DNA from: Gymnothorax reevesii
Lineage: Eukaryota; Chordata; Actinopteri; Anguilliformes; Muraenidae
DNA length: 64,000 nt
Direction of reading: 5' to 3'
NCBI GenBank assembly: GCA_029721435.1
Contig: CM056583.1
Coordinates: forward strand, 53,795,620-53,859,619
In this document: in pieces, positions 32,758 to 44,281 of the stretch
How positions within the stretch are numbered: the stretch's first letter is position 1
Layout: each line of letters opens with the position of its first letter
The notes under the pieces: generated by a model
Databases searched by the model: none
What the model was told of the DNA's origin: nothing
Seen by the model: only the letters and a program-made list of their open reading frames with translations
Program-made: the position numbers and the translations under genes

Positions 32758-35689
32758 TTTAGTCTATTTTTCTGCGAACATTCACCCTGCAACAGAATGC
32801 TTGCTATTAACAATACCGATCATCCAAGTGAAATGCAAGTTTGTATAAATACTTTTCACATGCTATAAGGAGGCGCAAGTATAATTCACAAACACAGAAT
32901 CTGAATCTGAAATATATATCTGAAATATGCTTCATTTGAACAAACAGATATGCCACGATCAGAAAAAGCAGGCACTATGATACTCTAGATTGAACAGAAT
33001 TGGTGCGACACACGTAGGAGGGGATTTACCAAAATCCTGGAGCTGTTCTCATTTTTGACAAGTGAAAATATATAGTAGATATTCAGTTTTGTTGAATGTG
33101 GTATAAATTCTAAAACATTGCCACAATGGGTAACATGCCACCACACAAAGTATTATTAGCAATGGCTAACAGTTGCTCATACTAACCAATGTGGCAAACA
33201 AGCTATATGATCATCATGGCTGTGGTAAACAGAAAAACAGCTAACTTGCATGAGTAATGTATACTCTGTTGTGCTTACATTTTCTTAAGAACTCTCCATC
33301 ATCAAATTCCTCCTCCAGAGAAACAGAGCAGCAGAGCTCTGTCCAAGGAACCCTCCAGTACTGTTCGATTCGGAATAAAAATACTGTTAAAAAAAAACTC
33401 CAACTGGGCTTATGCCACAAAAAAGAAAATATAAATAAATAAATGAATAAATAAATAGATAGACAAACAAATAAATGAAAACTAAAAACAAAGAAAACAG
33501 AGTTTAGTGTTTTCTGGTTGTCCATCAGTGTACGAATCCATCAGAATGTCCGTTACAAATATTTTGTCCATGCTACATTTACATCATCTGAAGGAGTGTG
33601 AGGGATTTTCTCATAATTAGACAAGGTAACTCCTCTTGGAGGGTAGCTAAATTGACTAGGCTTTGGAGCTCACATGAGGTCTGTTGTATGTGGGGGGCCA
33701 AAGATCAACATTTAGAGCTTATGAGGCTACGGCAGGCAGAGGCATAGCAATCAACATTGTGTTGAGTTGCAGCTACCTCATTAAAGTTTGAAGATGAGAT
33801 AGAACCAGTGACTGCTAGCACTACACAGTTATACTACTCTGTGACTATCATCAAATGATTCGATGTGATGTCAGGTAATCATAAGAATCTTGGATCATAA
33901 TAAGTGGGCAAAGATTTGAGTGGCCCACGTACACAATTTCTTAAGTCTTCCAAACTTAGTTAAAAGTGTAAATGTCATCACTGAAAACATCAGGTATAAC
34001 CGGTTAAACACCGAATATTGCCCTCACCAGGATGAATGGGTTATCAAGTTCTCCTTTGGTGATTCCTATTGGTGGGTTCCAGAATCATAACCAGAGGACT
34101 GCATCTTTACTATACACTCTTTCTGTGTTCATAATAGCACCATTTAGAAAAATCTAAGCCAAGTCAACTATGTTGCCTTTGTTGATAAGAGTTGGATGTA
34201 AATTGTCTTGAGAACATGGTGCTTCACAAGTTTTCACGAGCCATTAGCCAGAGCTCCTGGAGCTAAAACTGCTCCCCTTTCCACCATCCTTGGAGCAGTG
34301 CATAGTTACCTTGAGATAATGCTATTTCTCATCTGAGTGCCACTGTATTTAAAAACTGTCACCGTGCTTAGTCAGGCTCTTCACATCCTCCCTGGGAATG
34401 TTAGCTCACCAGCGGATTTTTTCTCATCTTCTGTGGATAGATTTTTACTTTTTACATTATCTATGAGACCCTTTTGTGTATGATCATGAGGCTTGCTAAC
34501 TTGAAGATGTCAGGCTTTGTCAGAGTGCAGACTAATAGATTAGGACTACATGTTGGGCCTGTTTTTTTTTTAAATCAAAAATTACAAGAGCCTCTGATTC
34601 CCTCTGCATCAGACATTTAAGCTACATAATTTCAGGAACTGAAATGTTTACTGCATAATTTAATATATTTACTTAATGTTGCTGTTTTTATATTTGTCAG
34701 CTAAATGTCTGAATTGATTTTTTTAATTGATGCATTTTGCTCCTCAGAGTTCTCAGCACTAGTTTCCTAAAATTGCAGTTTGTGCCGTATTGTGCTCCAG
34801 ATGAGAGCTTCAGCGAAATGACAAAAATAGCGCCCAGTGAGCATTGTTGCTGAATTAGTTTATTTCAGGCTTCAGTGTAATGTAAGCTCTCAAGTGGTAG
34901 TATTTTTATGCTTGGGTCCAACACTGGGACAATGAGGACACCTTGTGTAATTTGTGCAGGAAAAAAGAAAAACAAATACTTTTGTATAACCGCAAGAGGT
35001 AATTTCTGGTTTAAGCAACGTGAGGTAATCATTAGTTCCAAAGCAGTGAGGACATAATTTGTTGAACTTTTCCAAACAATTTCCAGTTCATGGCACATAA
35101 CTGTGCAGGTATACTTTGCCCAGCAAATGTAGGCGCCGTGCAACTACAAAACTAAATCAAGGAGGGCCCTGGTTGAGGCAGAAGGTCTCGGTGTGTTTAC
35201 CTAGGCTGCAGGGGAAAATAAAGACTTAACGGTCTCCATTCTATAAATGGGCTACAGCGTCAGCGTAAGACCACTGCCTCAGGTCAAATGTAATGACATC
35301 GCTCCACATTCTGCTTTTAATTGGCCTGAAGTGTGTCTAGCGGATATTGCATTCCTTAAATCGTGGCGGTCACAATTAAACCATGCATTCGCATGAATGC
35401 AATCTGACTTGAATTTACTAATTTAGAGCTCTGTTGTGCATCGGACTCATAACTGATCAAGACCCTAAGTCCACCGGACCTAGATCTGTACAGCCCAATT
35501 CGGTGGAGAACTCAGAGGCTGGCAGTCCTATTCTGCCTGGAGGTTTGAACGTATAAAGTATGACTAGGGACCATCAGGGACCAGAACATATTCGCCAGTG
35601 ACTTAAGTTTGGAATGCAAAGAAAGACATTTAGGGACTGTTTATTCAGTGTAACGCAAAGAAAAAAATTAAAAAGAGGTGTTCGATAGT
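32758..35689. other. No recognisable gene
   Basis: AT-rich, with an AAAT-rich microsatellite near 33,429-33,480. Open frames here are short and without domain support. This is one of the longer stretches with no recognised transposon, so single-copy or conserved non-coding sequence could lie here. Confidence 0.4.
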
Positions 35690-36850
35690 AGGATTTTGTC
35701 TGTCTGTTTTATTTTTAGTTTTCGTTATTGTTGGTATTTATTTTAATTTATGTACCTTTTGTTATTTTCATGAGTGATTGTGTATTGTTCTGAATGACTG
35801 TCATTGTAAATCCCTGTGTTCTTCCCTCCTGTCAGTCCTTGTTAACGCACTAATTCCCCTGTTAAGTCGGTGAGGCCATTCTAACTTCCTTCACTTTCCT
35901 CTCACTGCCTGTCTGCACGTGAGAGTAGCTTAAAATCAGGGCCTGGGTGTGTGGAGCAGATTAGCATAGGTTCTATTTCGTACATGCTCCACCCTCTAAC
36001 GGGTTTTGCTATTGGTTTACCCCTCCGAGTCCCCGCCTCGGTGCCTAAGAAAGAAAATTGAACTCACCTGCTCCGTAGGAGGGGGTAGCATACTCACCTC
36101 CTATAAAGCCTCAGTGCTGCCAATGCTCGTCTCCCTTTTTCACTCAGCCTGATGAAAGTTTGGACTCTCGCAGATTTTAGTCACTATACAGTGTGGCAAG
36201 AAATATGGATGAAGTTTGTCTTCAATATGCCTCCCCCATGGCGCCCTTGGACCAGCACGATGATTGTTCATGTGTCTGGGCTGGTGGCACCAGGCGGAGG
36301 CTGCTTCCTGTGCCGCCTGTGCAAGCACTTCCCCCAGGAGGAGCGTGAGCGGCAGCTACAGTTTGTGCACCCTCCAGGCTGACTCAGGGCCAGCCTGAGA
36401 GTCGGCGGCAGTCTATTTGACACCTTGGCAGCAGCCCTCTTCCGGGACAACGAGCTCCCTCCCATGCTCAAATGACGACTTCACCATCGGCCTGCTGGCC
36501 CAGACAAATCGATGACCATGGCCCCGAGTAGTGTGTCCGAAGATGTTGCCCATCTTTGGAAGTGCCCAGCGTGATTGGACGAACCCGATGGCAGCCAAAT
36601 CCCTGGCGATGTCCCATGGGCCCTACTCCAGTGTCCATAAGACGGTCGACCGCCTGGAATCATCCCGGGAGCAGCTGCAGTCCCGCCTTTGCTCAGCAGC
36701 CACCGTCACAGGTCTTCAGAGGACCAGCCATCTGCAGGCTCCTGCCCCATCTACCACCACCGCAGCTTTGTCAGAGCCGCACCAGGGGTGCAGCTTCTGG
36801 ATGCTCCGCTTCTGAAAGGTTTACACATAAAAGGCGTTATTTGTATATGG
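35690..36850 (+). pseudogene. Possible DIRS-like retroelement: leader and gag remnant
   Basis: A TATA-like CTATAAAGCC (about 36,101-36,110) lies ahead of a GC-rich segment with several overlapping, mutually broken frames. Pieces read like a DIRS-type gag with a Cys/His-rich start: 'MAPLDQHDDCSC' near 36,240-36,275, then 'CFLCRLCKHFPQEERERQL' near 36,300-36,365 in another frame. Codon bias and GC content differ sharply from the surrounding AT-rich DNA. No tyrosine recombinase or reverse transcriptase was seen. The class assignment is weak; a different retroelement leader and gag is possible. Confidence 0.35.
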
Positions 36851-36883
36851 CTTCAGGATCGTTACGATTCTCATGCTACACAC

Positions 36884-37580
36884 ACTGACTGTTCAGATGT
36901 TAGCATTCACTTTTGGGACACCCTGCCGGGGAGGAGCAGAGTGGCTCTCCCGTCCGTTGATGGGGTTAATAAGAGGGACACGGTGCGTGAGGCTTGTTTT
37001 CTCAGCATTTCCACTCAACACAGATCTGCATATCGGCGCTTCATGAAACGGTTTATGAAACGCTGGCTAGCTAACCACTGGCAAAGTTTGCGTTGTTCTA
37101 CCCGCGGGGGTAGTACACGGTCAAACAATGTGGCAAATTTGAAGGTGATACCCTCCCGTCATACTGTGGCAGGTGGGTTCACGCCAAATCCTTCAATTCG
37201 GCTTGCGTTTCGTCCTGATGCAGCACCAGCGAGAAAACGTTCACTAACTGATGCAGATTGCCAGCAACTTCCTAACACTGCTCACTGGGCTGGCTCCAGC
37301 GGCATGGTTTGTTCATGTCAGCATGCTCCATCTTCCGGGAAATATGGCATGCGGGTCATAATGTTCTCATTGTGCTAGGCACTCTGACACACTGTTCAGA
37401 TGTTGGCATTGATGAACACTGGGACACCCTACCGGGGGAAGCAGAGTGGCTCTCCCTCCCGTTGACGGGGTGAATAAGAGAGACACGGTGCGTGAGGCTT
37501 GTGTTTTCTCAGCATTTCCACTCAACACACATCTGCATATTGGTGCTTCACTAGCTATAGCCTGTTTATGAAACACTGGC
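36884..37580 (+). repeat. Direct duplication of a ~195-bp segment
   Basis: The segment 36,884-37,080 recurs at 37,383-37,580, about 500 bp apart. Both contain CTGTTCAGATGTT, GGGACACCCT, GCAGAGTGGCTCTCCC, GACACGGTGCGTGAGGCTTG and TCAGCATTTCCACTCAACAC, with small differences. The region between is GC-rich and lies within an open frame (36,689-37,378) of unknown nature. This could be the ends of a small retroelement, or a local tandem duplication. Confidence 0.75.
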
Positions 37581-37583
37581 TCC

Positions 37584-37940
37584 AGCGCCCTCCATTATTA
37601 TTGGCACCCCTGGTTAAGATGTGTTCTTTAGCTTCTAATAAATTCAGTTTTTTTCTAAATAATGTAGGACCACAATGAAAAACAGAGGAAAATCCAACCT
37701 TTAATTCAAGTGCATTTATTCAGTGGGAAAAAAATTTGACATTAAGAAATAATTTTACATCAAATCATGTGTGCCACAGTTATTAGCACCCCTGATGTTA
37801 ATACTTTGTACAACACCCTTTTGCCAACAAAACAGAACCTAATCTTCTCCTATAATGTTTCACCAAATGGGAGAATACAGAAAGTGGGATCTTCGACCTT
37901 TCCTCTTTGCACAATCTCTTTAAATCATCCAAAGACCCAG
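37584..37940 (-). mobile_element. Tc1-like element end fragment (fifth family)
   Basis: Begins with a terminus-like stretch (CCTCCATTATTATTGGCACCCC) and continues with AGCTTCTAATAAATTCAG, GGACCACAATGAAAAACAG and GCCACAGTTATTAGCACCCC. The pattern of 'ttggcacccc' ends plus a minus-strand transposase 3' region is familiar from fish Tc1 elements. It stops at about 37,940, where the Penelope-like coding sequence begins. Confidence 0.6.
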
Positions 37941-39822
37941 TGATGACCCATCTTCAGCTTTCGGGGTTGGAACAAAAGAGAGTCCTTTATTGAGAAGACT
38001 GATCTCTTCCTGGTCGAAAGATCTCGACCAGCCAGAACCTACAATGCTCCAACGAGACGTGTTAAGACAACTGTCAGATGCTGACTCTTATAAAAAGTTA
38101 CCAAACAACCCCACAGCAGCCTACAAGAGGGAAATTGACATTTTTCTTAATGATGCATTTGAGAAGGGTTTTGTCACTACGCAAGAGAGGAAATTCCTTT
38201 CCTCTGATAACCCAACCATCCCTGTCATTTACATACTACCCAAAGTTCATAAAGCTTACGATATATTCCCTACTGGTCGCCCTATCGTGTCGAGCGTAGG
38301 CTCACTAACGAAACCCCTCTCGAAGTTCGTTGATGCGCACCTAAGACCCCTTGTGGAGGCCTTAACCTCCTACCTCAAGGACACAGGGGATTTCGTTGAA
38401 ACACTGGCGCAAGTTGATATAGGGTAAAGTGACGCATTTTTAATCACCATGGACGTCACAAGCCTTTACACCATTATCCCCCACGACATTGGCCTTGCAG
38501 CGCTGCAGTTTTTTTTAAACACGTGCCCCCAACATTCTCCGCCAACTGATTTTCTGACTGAAATGGCAAAATTGGTTCTAACCAAGAATTATTTCTTGTT
38601 TAACAATGACTTTTTCCTTCAGATCAGAGGGACAGCGATGGGCGCAACATTCGCACCCGACTATGCAAATCTGTTCATGGGTTTCTTGGAACACAAACAC
38701 GTACTCACAAACAACCCTTTTATTGACAACATTGTGATGTTCAAGCGTTACATAGACGACCTTTTTGTAGTATGGAAAGGCACAGAAGAACAACTAAAAG
38801 ATTTCCACCGTTATGAACAGCCTTTTGATACCATTGCATTCAGTCTGAAATATGACAAGAGTCAAATACATTTCCTCGACACTTGGGTTAAACGTAAAGA
38901 TGGAAAACTTTTTACTACATTCTACAGAAAACCCACAGACAAAAACAATTGTTTACATGCTTCCAGTTTTCACCCTGAGCCCACCAAGCGTGGGTTACCC
39001 TTTAGTCAATTCCTACGTGTAAGGAGGATTTGTCAAAGGGATGATGATTTTCAGAAAGAGGCTGACAAGTCGTACGAACAGTTCGTCCAGCGTGGTTATG
39101 CCACCGATATCCTCGATTCTGCCTTGGACCGGGCGAAATCTGAGGGCAACATAGGCCGCACTCGTCCAGGTGCGAAACCACCGCGCAAGGAGCCTCCTCT
39201 CATCTGCTGCACCACGTACACACCCTTCAGCCACCAGATAAAAAAACATTGTTATAAAACACTGGCATGTCCTCAAAACTGATGCGTTCTGCTCTGAACT
39301 CTTTTCTCACCTGCCCCTCTTTGCATATTCCAGGTCCTCAAACCTAAAAGGCTCGTGCATTCAGATACTTTTGATCACTCCAAACGCCCGTGTGCACGAT
39401 TGGATGGCATCACAGGTTTTTTCCCCTGCCGTAATTGCGCATCTTGTAACAACATCCATAAAACAGACCACTTCACCAGTTTTTCAACAGGAAGACGCTA
39501 TACCATCAGACAATTCATAACATGCAATTCTGTGAGTGTGATTTATCTCCCTAGCTGTCCCTGTGGTCTTCAATTCGTCTCAGCGAACACCGGAGCGCAA
39601 TAAACAGGGGGGACCTCAAATCGCCGGTTGTAAGGCACTTCAATGATGCCAAACATTCGGCCAATGACTTGAAGTTTGCTGGCATTGACAGAGTTCTCCC
39701 CAACCGTAGGAGTAGCTGCTCTAGCCAATCTCCACTGAGATGTGAGGCCAAATGGATTTTTTATTTAAAAACATTGCAACCAAATGGACTGAACAATGAC
39801 TTTGATTTAACTCTTTTTCTAT
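37941..39822 (+). pseudogene. Penelope-like retroelement: reverse transcriptase plus GIY-YIG region
   Basis: The reverse-transcriptase domain runs over two open frames (37,990-38,424 and 38,449-39,279) interrupted by a TAA at 38,425 and a frame change. Visible motifs are 'PVIYILPKVHK', 'TGRPIVSSVGSLTKPLSKFV' (typical of Penelope-like elements), 'MDVTSLYTIIPHD', 'RGTAMGATFAPDYANLFMG' and the catalytic 'YIDDLFVVW' near 38,751-38,777. A frameshift in an A-run near 39,239-39,246 leads to 'IVIKHWHVLKTDAF'. Another near 39,350 leads to the Cys-rich linker 'FPCRNCASCN'. After a TAA at 39,601 the C-terminus continues in another frame ('LKSPVVRHFNDAKHS', '...EAKWIFYLKTL'), which is the GIY-YIG endonuclease end. 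The family normally encodes one continuous protein, so this copy is inactive. Confidence 0.9.
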
Positions 39823-40262
39823 AAATTGCCTGTATACTTGCATCTTGCGCCTACTGTCTGTTGATGATACTTATTGTTTTGATATATATGATATATATAA
39901 GGTGTTTTTCGCTATGATTCATTTTTATGTACTCATTGTTATCGTTATTATTATCCTAATTATTATTTTTATTGTTCTTATTATTATTTCGTTTCTTCCC
40001 TTATGGTATTTACCATCTAGGTCATAGGTTTAACGACGACAGGAGCGGTACTGTTGATAGGATGTCTCCAGCCACATACCCTAGCCTGGAATCAAGCTTG
40101 GTTGTATACCTACTACCTGTCTTCCGTATACGTGGCCTAACCTATATAAGGGCGTGTTTTTATTTTCAATGTTTGCACTGATGATGGTCTGACTGGGACC
40201 GAAATGTTTGCACTCCTCACTTGGGTAGCACTTTTTCTTTTTTTTATGCAATAAAAGACAGT
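39823..40262 (+). mobile_element. Penelope-like element 3' region
   Basis: Continues from the stop at 39,822. Contains AT-rich sequence, then CACTGATGATGGTCTGACTG followed by GGACCGAAATGTTTGCAC. This 'TGATGA...GGTC...CGAAA.GT' layout is common in the 3' regions of fish Penelope-like elements. An AATAAA follows at about 40,250. The end is approximate. Confidence 0.6.
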
Positions 40263-40828
40263 ATTTCATTGGCATACAGGTGTGCCAATTCCCCTTGCTT
40301 GTTCTCAGATTATCCATTGGAACCTACGCAGCCACCAGGCATCAAGTCTCAAGGCACGGTGCCTCCATTGGAAAGTACATCTCATTTGGTGACCACTCGG
40401 AGGAGGTTCGGTTTTTTATTGTCAGTTCCCCTGCTTTTCCTATTGTTTGAGGGCATTCTTGGTTACGGATATACAGACCTTGCATCAGCTGGGGGGAACA
40501 GAACAACCCTGTCGTCCACTGGGGCAGCAACTGCAGCTCTCATATTAGAGATAATGAAACTTGTTTTCCCAGACGTCAAGCCACGGGGCAGGCTGATGCC
40601 TGGAGCGAGTGTGAGGAGCCATCCCACCGTACCCTCCTAGACTAGAAAAAGGGGCAGAGGAGGGGTTGGAATGGGATCCTCAGTTTGACTGGCGAAAGCC
40701 AGAAGACGATTACCTTTTAGAGGACTTTAGGGATTCGGAATCAGTCACGGAGTCATTAGATTCTGAGCAGGGTAAGGAATTTGGGGCCAACCTGAACTTT
40801 GACTTTCCTCCGAATGTTCCCAGGATTA

Positions 40829-41560
40829 CGCTGATTTTGCTGAGGTGTTTAGTAAACAACGACCCTGTAAGTTACCCCCGCATCGTCCGTATTACTGCAA
40901 AATTAATCTTTATCCTGGGGCAACTCCGCCTAGGGGTTCGCTATTCTCGCTGTCAGGATCTGAGCATAGGGCCTTGTGAGGGTAGATTTAGGAGGCTCTC
41001 GCCAATGGTTTTATTCAGCCGTCCACGTCCCCTGCCGGAGCGGGATTCAATTTCGTGGGGAAAAAGGATGGCGGTCTGAGACCCTGTATTAATTACAGGG
41101 GTTTAAATAAAATCACCATTAAAAACCGGTACCCCCTTCCGTTAATGAATTCCGCGTTTGAACGTCTGCAGGGGGCATCATTTTTTACGAAGTTAGATGT
41201 TCGTAATGCGTATAATCTGATTCGCATTCGAAGGGGGACGAATGGAAAACTCATGACGGGTACTACGAATATCGGGTCTTACCATTCGGGCTGGTTAACG
41301 CCCCCTCTGTGTTTCAGGCATTCGTCAATGACCTGCTCCGAGAGATGTTGGAGAAGTTCGTCTTTGTTTAATTTGACGACATTTTGATTTTTTCTTCAAC
41401 ACTGTCGGAGCACAAACAACACGTCAGACGTCTACTAGAAGCCCTGCTCAATGCCAAACTTTTTGTTAAAGCCAAAAAATGTGTTTTCCACGTTTTTTAT
41501 ATTTCTATCGGATGTTTATTCATAATTTTAGCGTGGTTGCTGCCAACACTATTGCACTCA
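40829..41560 (+). pseudogene. Chromovirus reverse transcriptase domain
   Basis: Two main frames. Readable motifs: 'KQRPCKLPPHRPYYCKINLY' (40,851-40,910), '[18 protein letters not shown]' (about 41,056-41,109), '[20 protein letters not shown]' and '[18 protein letters not shown]'. The catalytic YxDD motif has been destroyed: the codon for tyrosine is TAA (41,369-41,371), followed by 'FDDILIFSS'. Another frameshift near 41,230 disrupts the region after 'IRRG'. About 240 residues of RT remain recognisable. Confidence 0.88.
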
Positions 41561-41652
41561 CTAAAAAGAATACCTCCTCAGCGTTTTTTTGGTCTCCTGC
41601 AGCTGATGCTGCTTTTCAATAATTAAAAAAACGTTTTAGCTCGGAGCCTATT

Positions 41653-42108
41653 TTGATTTTGCCCAACCCCTCCCTCCCATTTGTTGCGGTGGTAGATGCT
41701 TCGGAGGTGGGCGTGGGTGCTATTCTGTCCCAGCGCCCTCGTTGGGATAATAAGCTTCACCCTTGCGCGTACTTTTCCCGGTCTTTGTCCGCCGCGGAAT
41801 GCAATTATAGTATTGGTGACCGGTTATTACTGGTTATTAACAGTCAAGCTGGCGCCAATGGTTGGAGGGAGCTGAGCACCAATATATTCAACAAACCAAG
41901 TGGCGTAATGCCCGGCAGGCGTGATGGTTATTATTTTTTTGACCGCTTTGATTTCACGCTCATCTATCGCCCGGACTCTAAAAATATTAAACCTGACGCC
42001 CTGTCACGAATGTATGATCGCACTGATTGTTATCCTACCCCAGAGCCTGTTATTCCTACTGCACAGATTGTAGGACCCATTCAGTGGGAGGTTGAGGCAG
42101 TGGTTTAG
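41653..42108 (+). pseudogene. Chromovirus RNase H domain
   Basis: Open frame with 'FVAVVDASEVGVGAILSQR' (first catalytic Asp in 'VDAS'), 'LHPCAYFSRSLSAAECNY', 'IGDRLLLVI' and the terminal 'FTLIYRPDSKNIKPDALSRM'. The middle, around 41,840-41,930, is altered ('NSQAGANGWRE', '...IFNKPSGVMPGRRDGYYFF'): the usual 'WTDHKNLEYL' segment is not recognisable, so part of the active site is lost. The frame ends at TAG 42,106, where the integrase region starts. Confidence 0.85.
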
Positions 42109-42114
42109 GAGGCG

Positions 42115-42790
42115 TTGAAATCTGATCCCGGTCCTGGGGGGGAGCCTCCTGGCTGTTTATTTGTCCCGCATAGAGTTAGGCCACAGGTCCTCCAGTGGGG
42201 ACACTCTTTCCGCCTGGCGGGGCACCCGGGAGCCCATCGGACCAAGCAGTTTCTGGCCCAACATTTTTGGAGGCCTGAAATGAAGAGGGACATTCAGGAG
42301 TTTATTGCAGCCTGTGGTGTCTGGTCCAGGAATAAGAATTCCCATCTCCCTCCCGCTGGTTTGCTGCGACCTTTACCTTTTCCCAGGCGCCCTTGGTCGC
42401 ATATCGCGTCGGATTTTGTTACCGGGCTGCCTGTATCTGACGGCAATACGGTCATTTTGGTTGTGGTTGTCCGTTTTTCTAAAGCGGCTCATTTTGCCGC
42501 GCTACTCAAGCTGCATTCAGCACAGGAGACAGCGCATCTTGTGGTCAACAATGTGTTGCGGTTGCATGGGCTTCCGCAAGATGTCGTATCTGACCGAGGC
42601 CCACAGCCAGATTTTGGCAGGCGTTTTGTAAGCAGTTGGGGGCCACAGTGAGTCTCTTTCGGGGTTTCACCCAGAGACTAACGGGCAGACAGAATGGACT
42701 AACCAGACTTTCAAAAACACTCTCCGATGTTTGGCGGCGGATAATCCCTCATCGTGGAGTCGATTTTTAGCTTAGGCCCAGTACTCTCAC
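42115..42790 (+). pseudogene. Chromovirus integrase core
   Basis: A zinc-binding region ('[12 protein letters not shown]', then '[11 protein letters not shown]', where the second cysteine of the HHCC motif is missing). The catalytic core has '[14 protein letters not shown]' (first Asp) and 'DVVSDRGPQ' (second Asp). A frameshift near 42,640 precedes '[17 protein letters not shown]', which holds the third acid (Glu). A stop interrupts near 42,771. The rest of the C-terminal integrase runs on to about 43,070 ('LSPFEAQAYYPSP'). Confidence 0.87.
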
Positions 42791-43089
42791 AACTCATTGT
42801 GTAATTCCTCCACGGGGCTTTCCCCGTTTGAAGCCCAAGCGTATTACCCATCCCCACTATTTCCAGAGACTGAGAACAATTCCGAGATTCCCTCAGTCAA
42901 CCAGTTCATTCGACGCTGTTGGTCGGTTTGGACTAAGGTCCGTTCTTCACTGTTGCGCTCAGGGCGCAAACAAAAATCCTTCGCTGATAGAAGGCGTTGT
43001 TTGGCCCCGTCTTATTGGGTTGGGCAGAGAGTTTGGCTGTCTACCCGGGACCTCCCTTTGAAGGTAGAATCCTGAAAACTGGCGCCTTG

Positions 43090-43440
43090 CTATAGCGGCC
43101 TTTTCAAGATTGTGCGGAAGATCAATCCGGTTACGGTCCAGTTGAAGCTCCCGAGATCTTTACGCATACATCCGTCATTGCACGTGTCGCGGATTAAGCT
43201 GGTTAGCACTAGCGTCCTGGCACCCGCCGACACGCCCCCGCGAATGGTTGAAGGCTGGTTTATACCGGGCGCCACATTCTGGCCAAGAGTCGCGTAAGGC
43301 GCAGGGTTCAGTTCCTTGTAGATTGGGAGGGATATGGTCCCGAGGAGCGGTGCTGGGTCCCCTCGCGGGATATTCTGGATCCCTTGCTTATTTCGGAGTT
43401 TCGAGCACAAGGTTCCTTGGGGACTTCTGGAGCAGTCCCT
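43090..43440 (+). pseudogene. Integrase C-terminus with chromodomain
   Basis: After 'LRIHPSLHVSRIK' (43,154-43,192) and a frameshift near 43,290, the sequence reads '[20 protein letters not shown]', then '[19 protein letters not shown]', and ends at a stop (43,438-43,440). The 'FLVDWEGY...ERCWVP' pattern is the chromodomain fold that defines chromoviruses, thought to steer integration to marked chromatin. It lies just before the polypurine tract and 3' LTR. Confidence 0.85.
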
Positions 43441-43454
43441 TAGAGGGGGGGGGC
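43441..43454 (+). other. Polypurine tract of the chromovirus
   Basis: TAGAGGGGGGGGGC directly precedes the LTR start (TGTCATGG). This is the expected site of plus-strand priming. Confidence 0.7.
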
Positions 43455-44276
43455 TGTCATGGTTTGGGAGCTTTGAGAGCTGTTTGTTGCTCTCATCCAG
43501 GATGATATCGTTTGCTCCCTATCGGATTCCTGGGCCAGCTGGCATTGATTGGGGGCGTGGCCCGGACTCTATTTAAGCTCTTATTTCGCCTCGCTCCCGT
43601 TGCTAGAGTGTCAGACCTTCTTTGGTGCTTTAGCCGGTAAGGTCTCTAGAGAGATATTGTCAGGCACTTAGTTGCTAATCAGGAATAGTGTTAGTGAGTA
43701 AGGGAATCTTTGGTTTATTTCCCTTTCCCTTTGTTTTCCTCGAGCTTGCCTGTTTGCTACCACGGGCGGCGTCAGGTCCGTTGGTAGAGCGAGTCTCATT
43801 ATTTTTATCTGTTTTTAGTCTCTCAGTGTGCAGTGAGTGTTGCCTTTTATTTCCGGCTGCTGCTCTTGGCGTCCAATTCCAGCAGCCATCACAGTATGCA
43901 TGTTATTCTAGGCCTGTCTAAAGCATCCAATCCAGCACTTTATCTCAAGCCTAGCACTTTCCACCTTTACCATCATGCAGTAGGTATAGAAATGTCCTTA
44001 TGCTACTTTTGCACTTAGGGACAGCCTTTCCCTGTTGTCTTGTGGTCTCCAGAGCAAAGAGAGACCCCTCATCTGCACAGCCTTGGTGCCTTACTGGATG
44101 CCTTGTCCTGCAGACGTAGCTATTTGTCCTGACTTCTTGGCTTCTGCCCTTGGACTGTTTTTGACCATGGCTTGGAATAGCCTACACTGACGTTGTTTGC
44201 TGATCGCCTGAACCAAACCACTGTTCCAGTCCGGGGGCATCTTCTACTGATTTGAATTTTGTTCCAATTCGTAACA
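43455..44276 (+). mobile_element. Chromovirus 3' LTR
   Basis: Starts TGTCATGGTTTGGG and ends CAATTCGTAACA, about 822 bp. A TATTTAAG box is visible at about 43,570-43,577. It follows the polypurine tract. No matching 5' LTR is present in the window, so identity between LTRs cannot be used for dating. The first bases resemble those of the solo LTR family 'A' copy 4 (TGTCATGG), but the bodies differ, so they belong to different families. Confidence 0.82.
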
Positions 44277-44281
44277 GGTTG

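Larger units (their letters stand above)
40310..43440 (+). pseudogene. Ty3/Gypsy chromovirus pol, 5'-truncated and multiply broken
   Basis: Runs directly into its own 3' LTR. Order of domains: a short linker after the protease (40,666-40,780), reverse transcriptase, RNase H, integrase and chromodomain, each annotated separately. Gag, most of protease and the 5' LTR are absent. The sequence from 40,310 to 40,640 is probably its 5' remainder, but I did not recognise it. Stops and frameshifts occur in every domain. The pol lies downstream of the Penelope-like element with no clear shared boundary, so one probably inserted next to or into the other. Confidence 0.88.
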
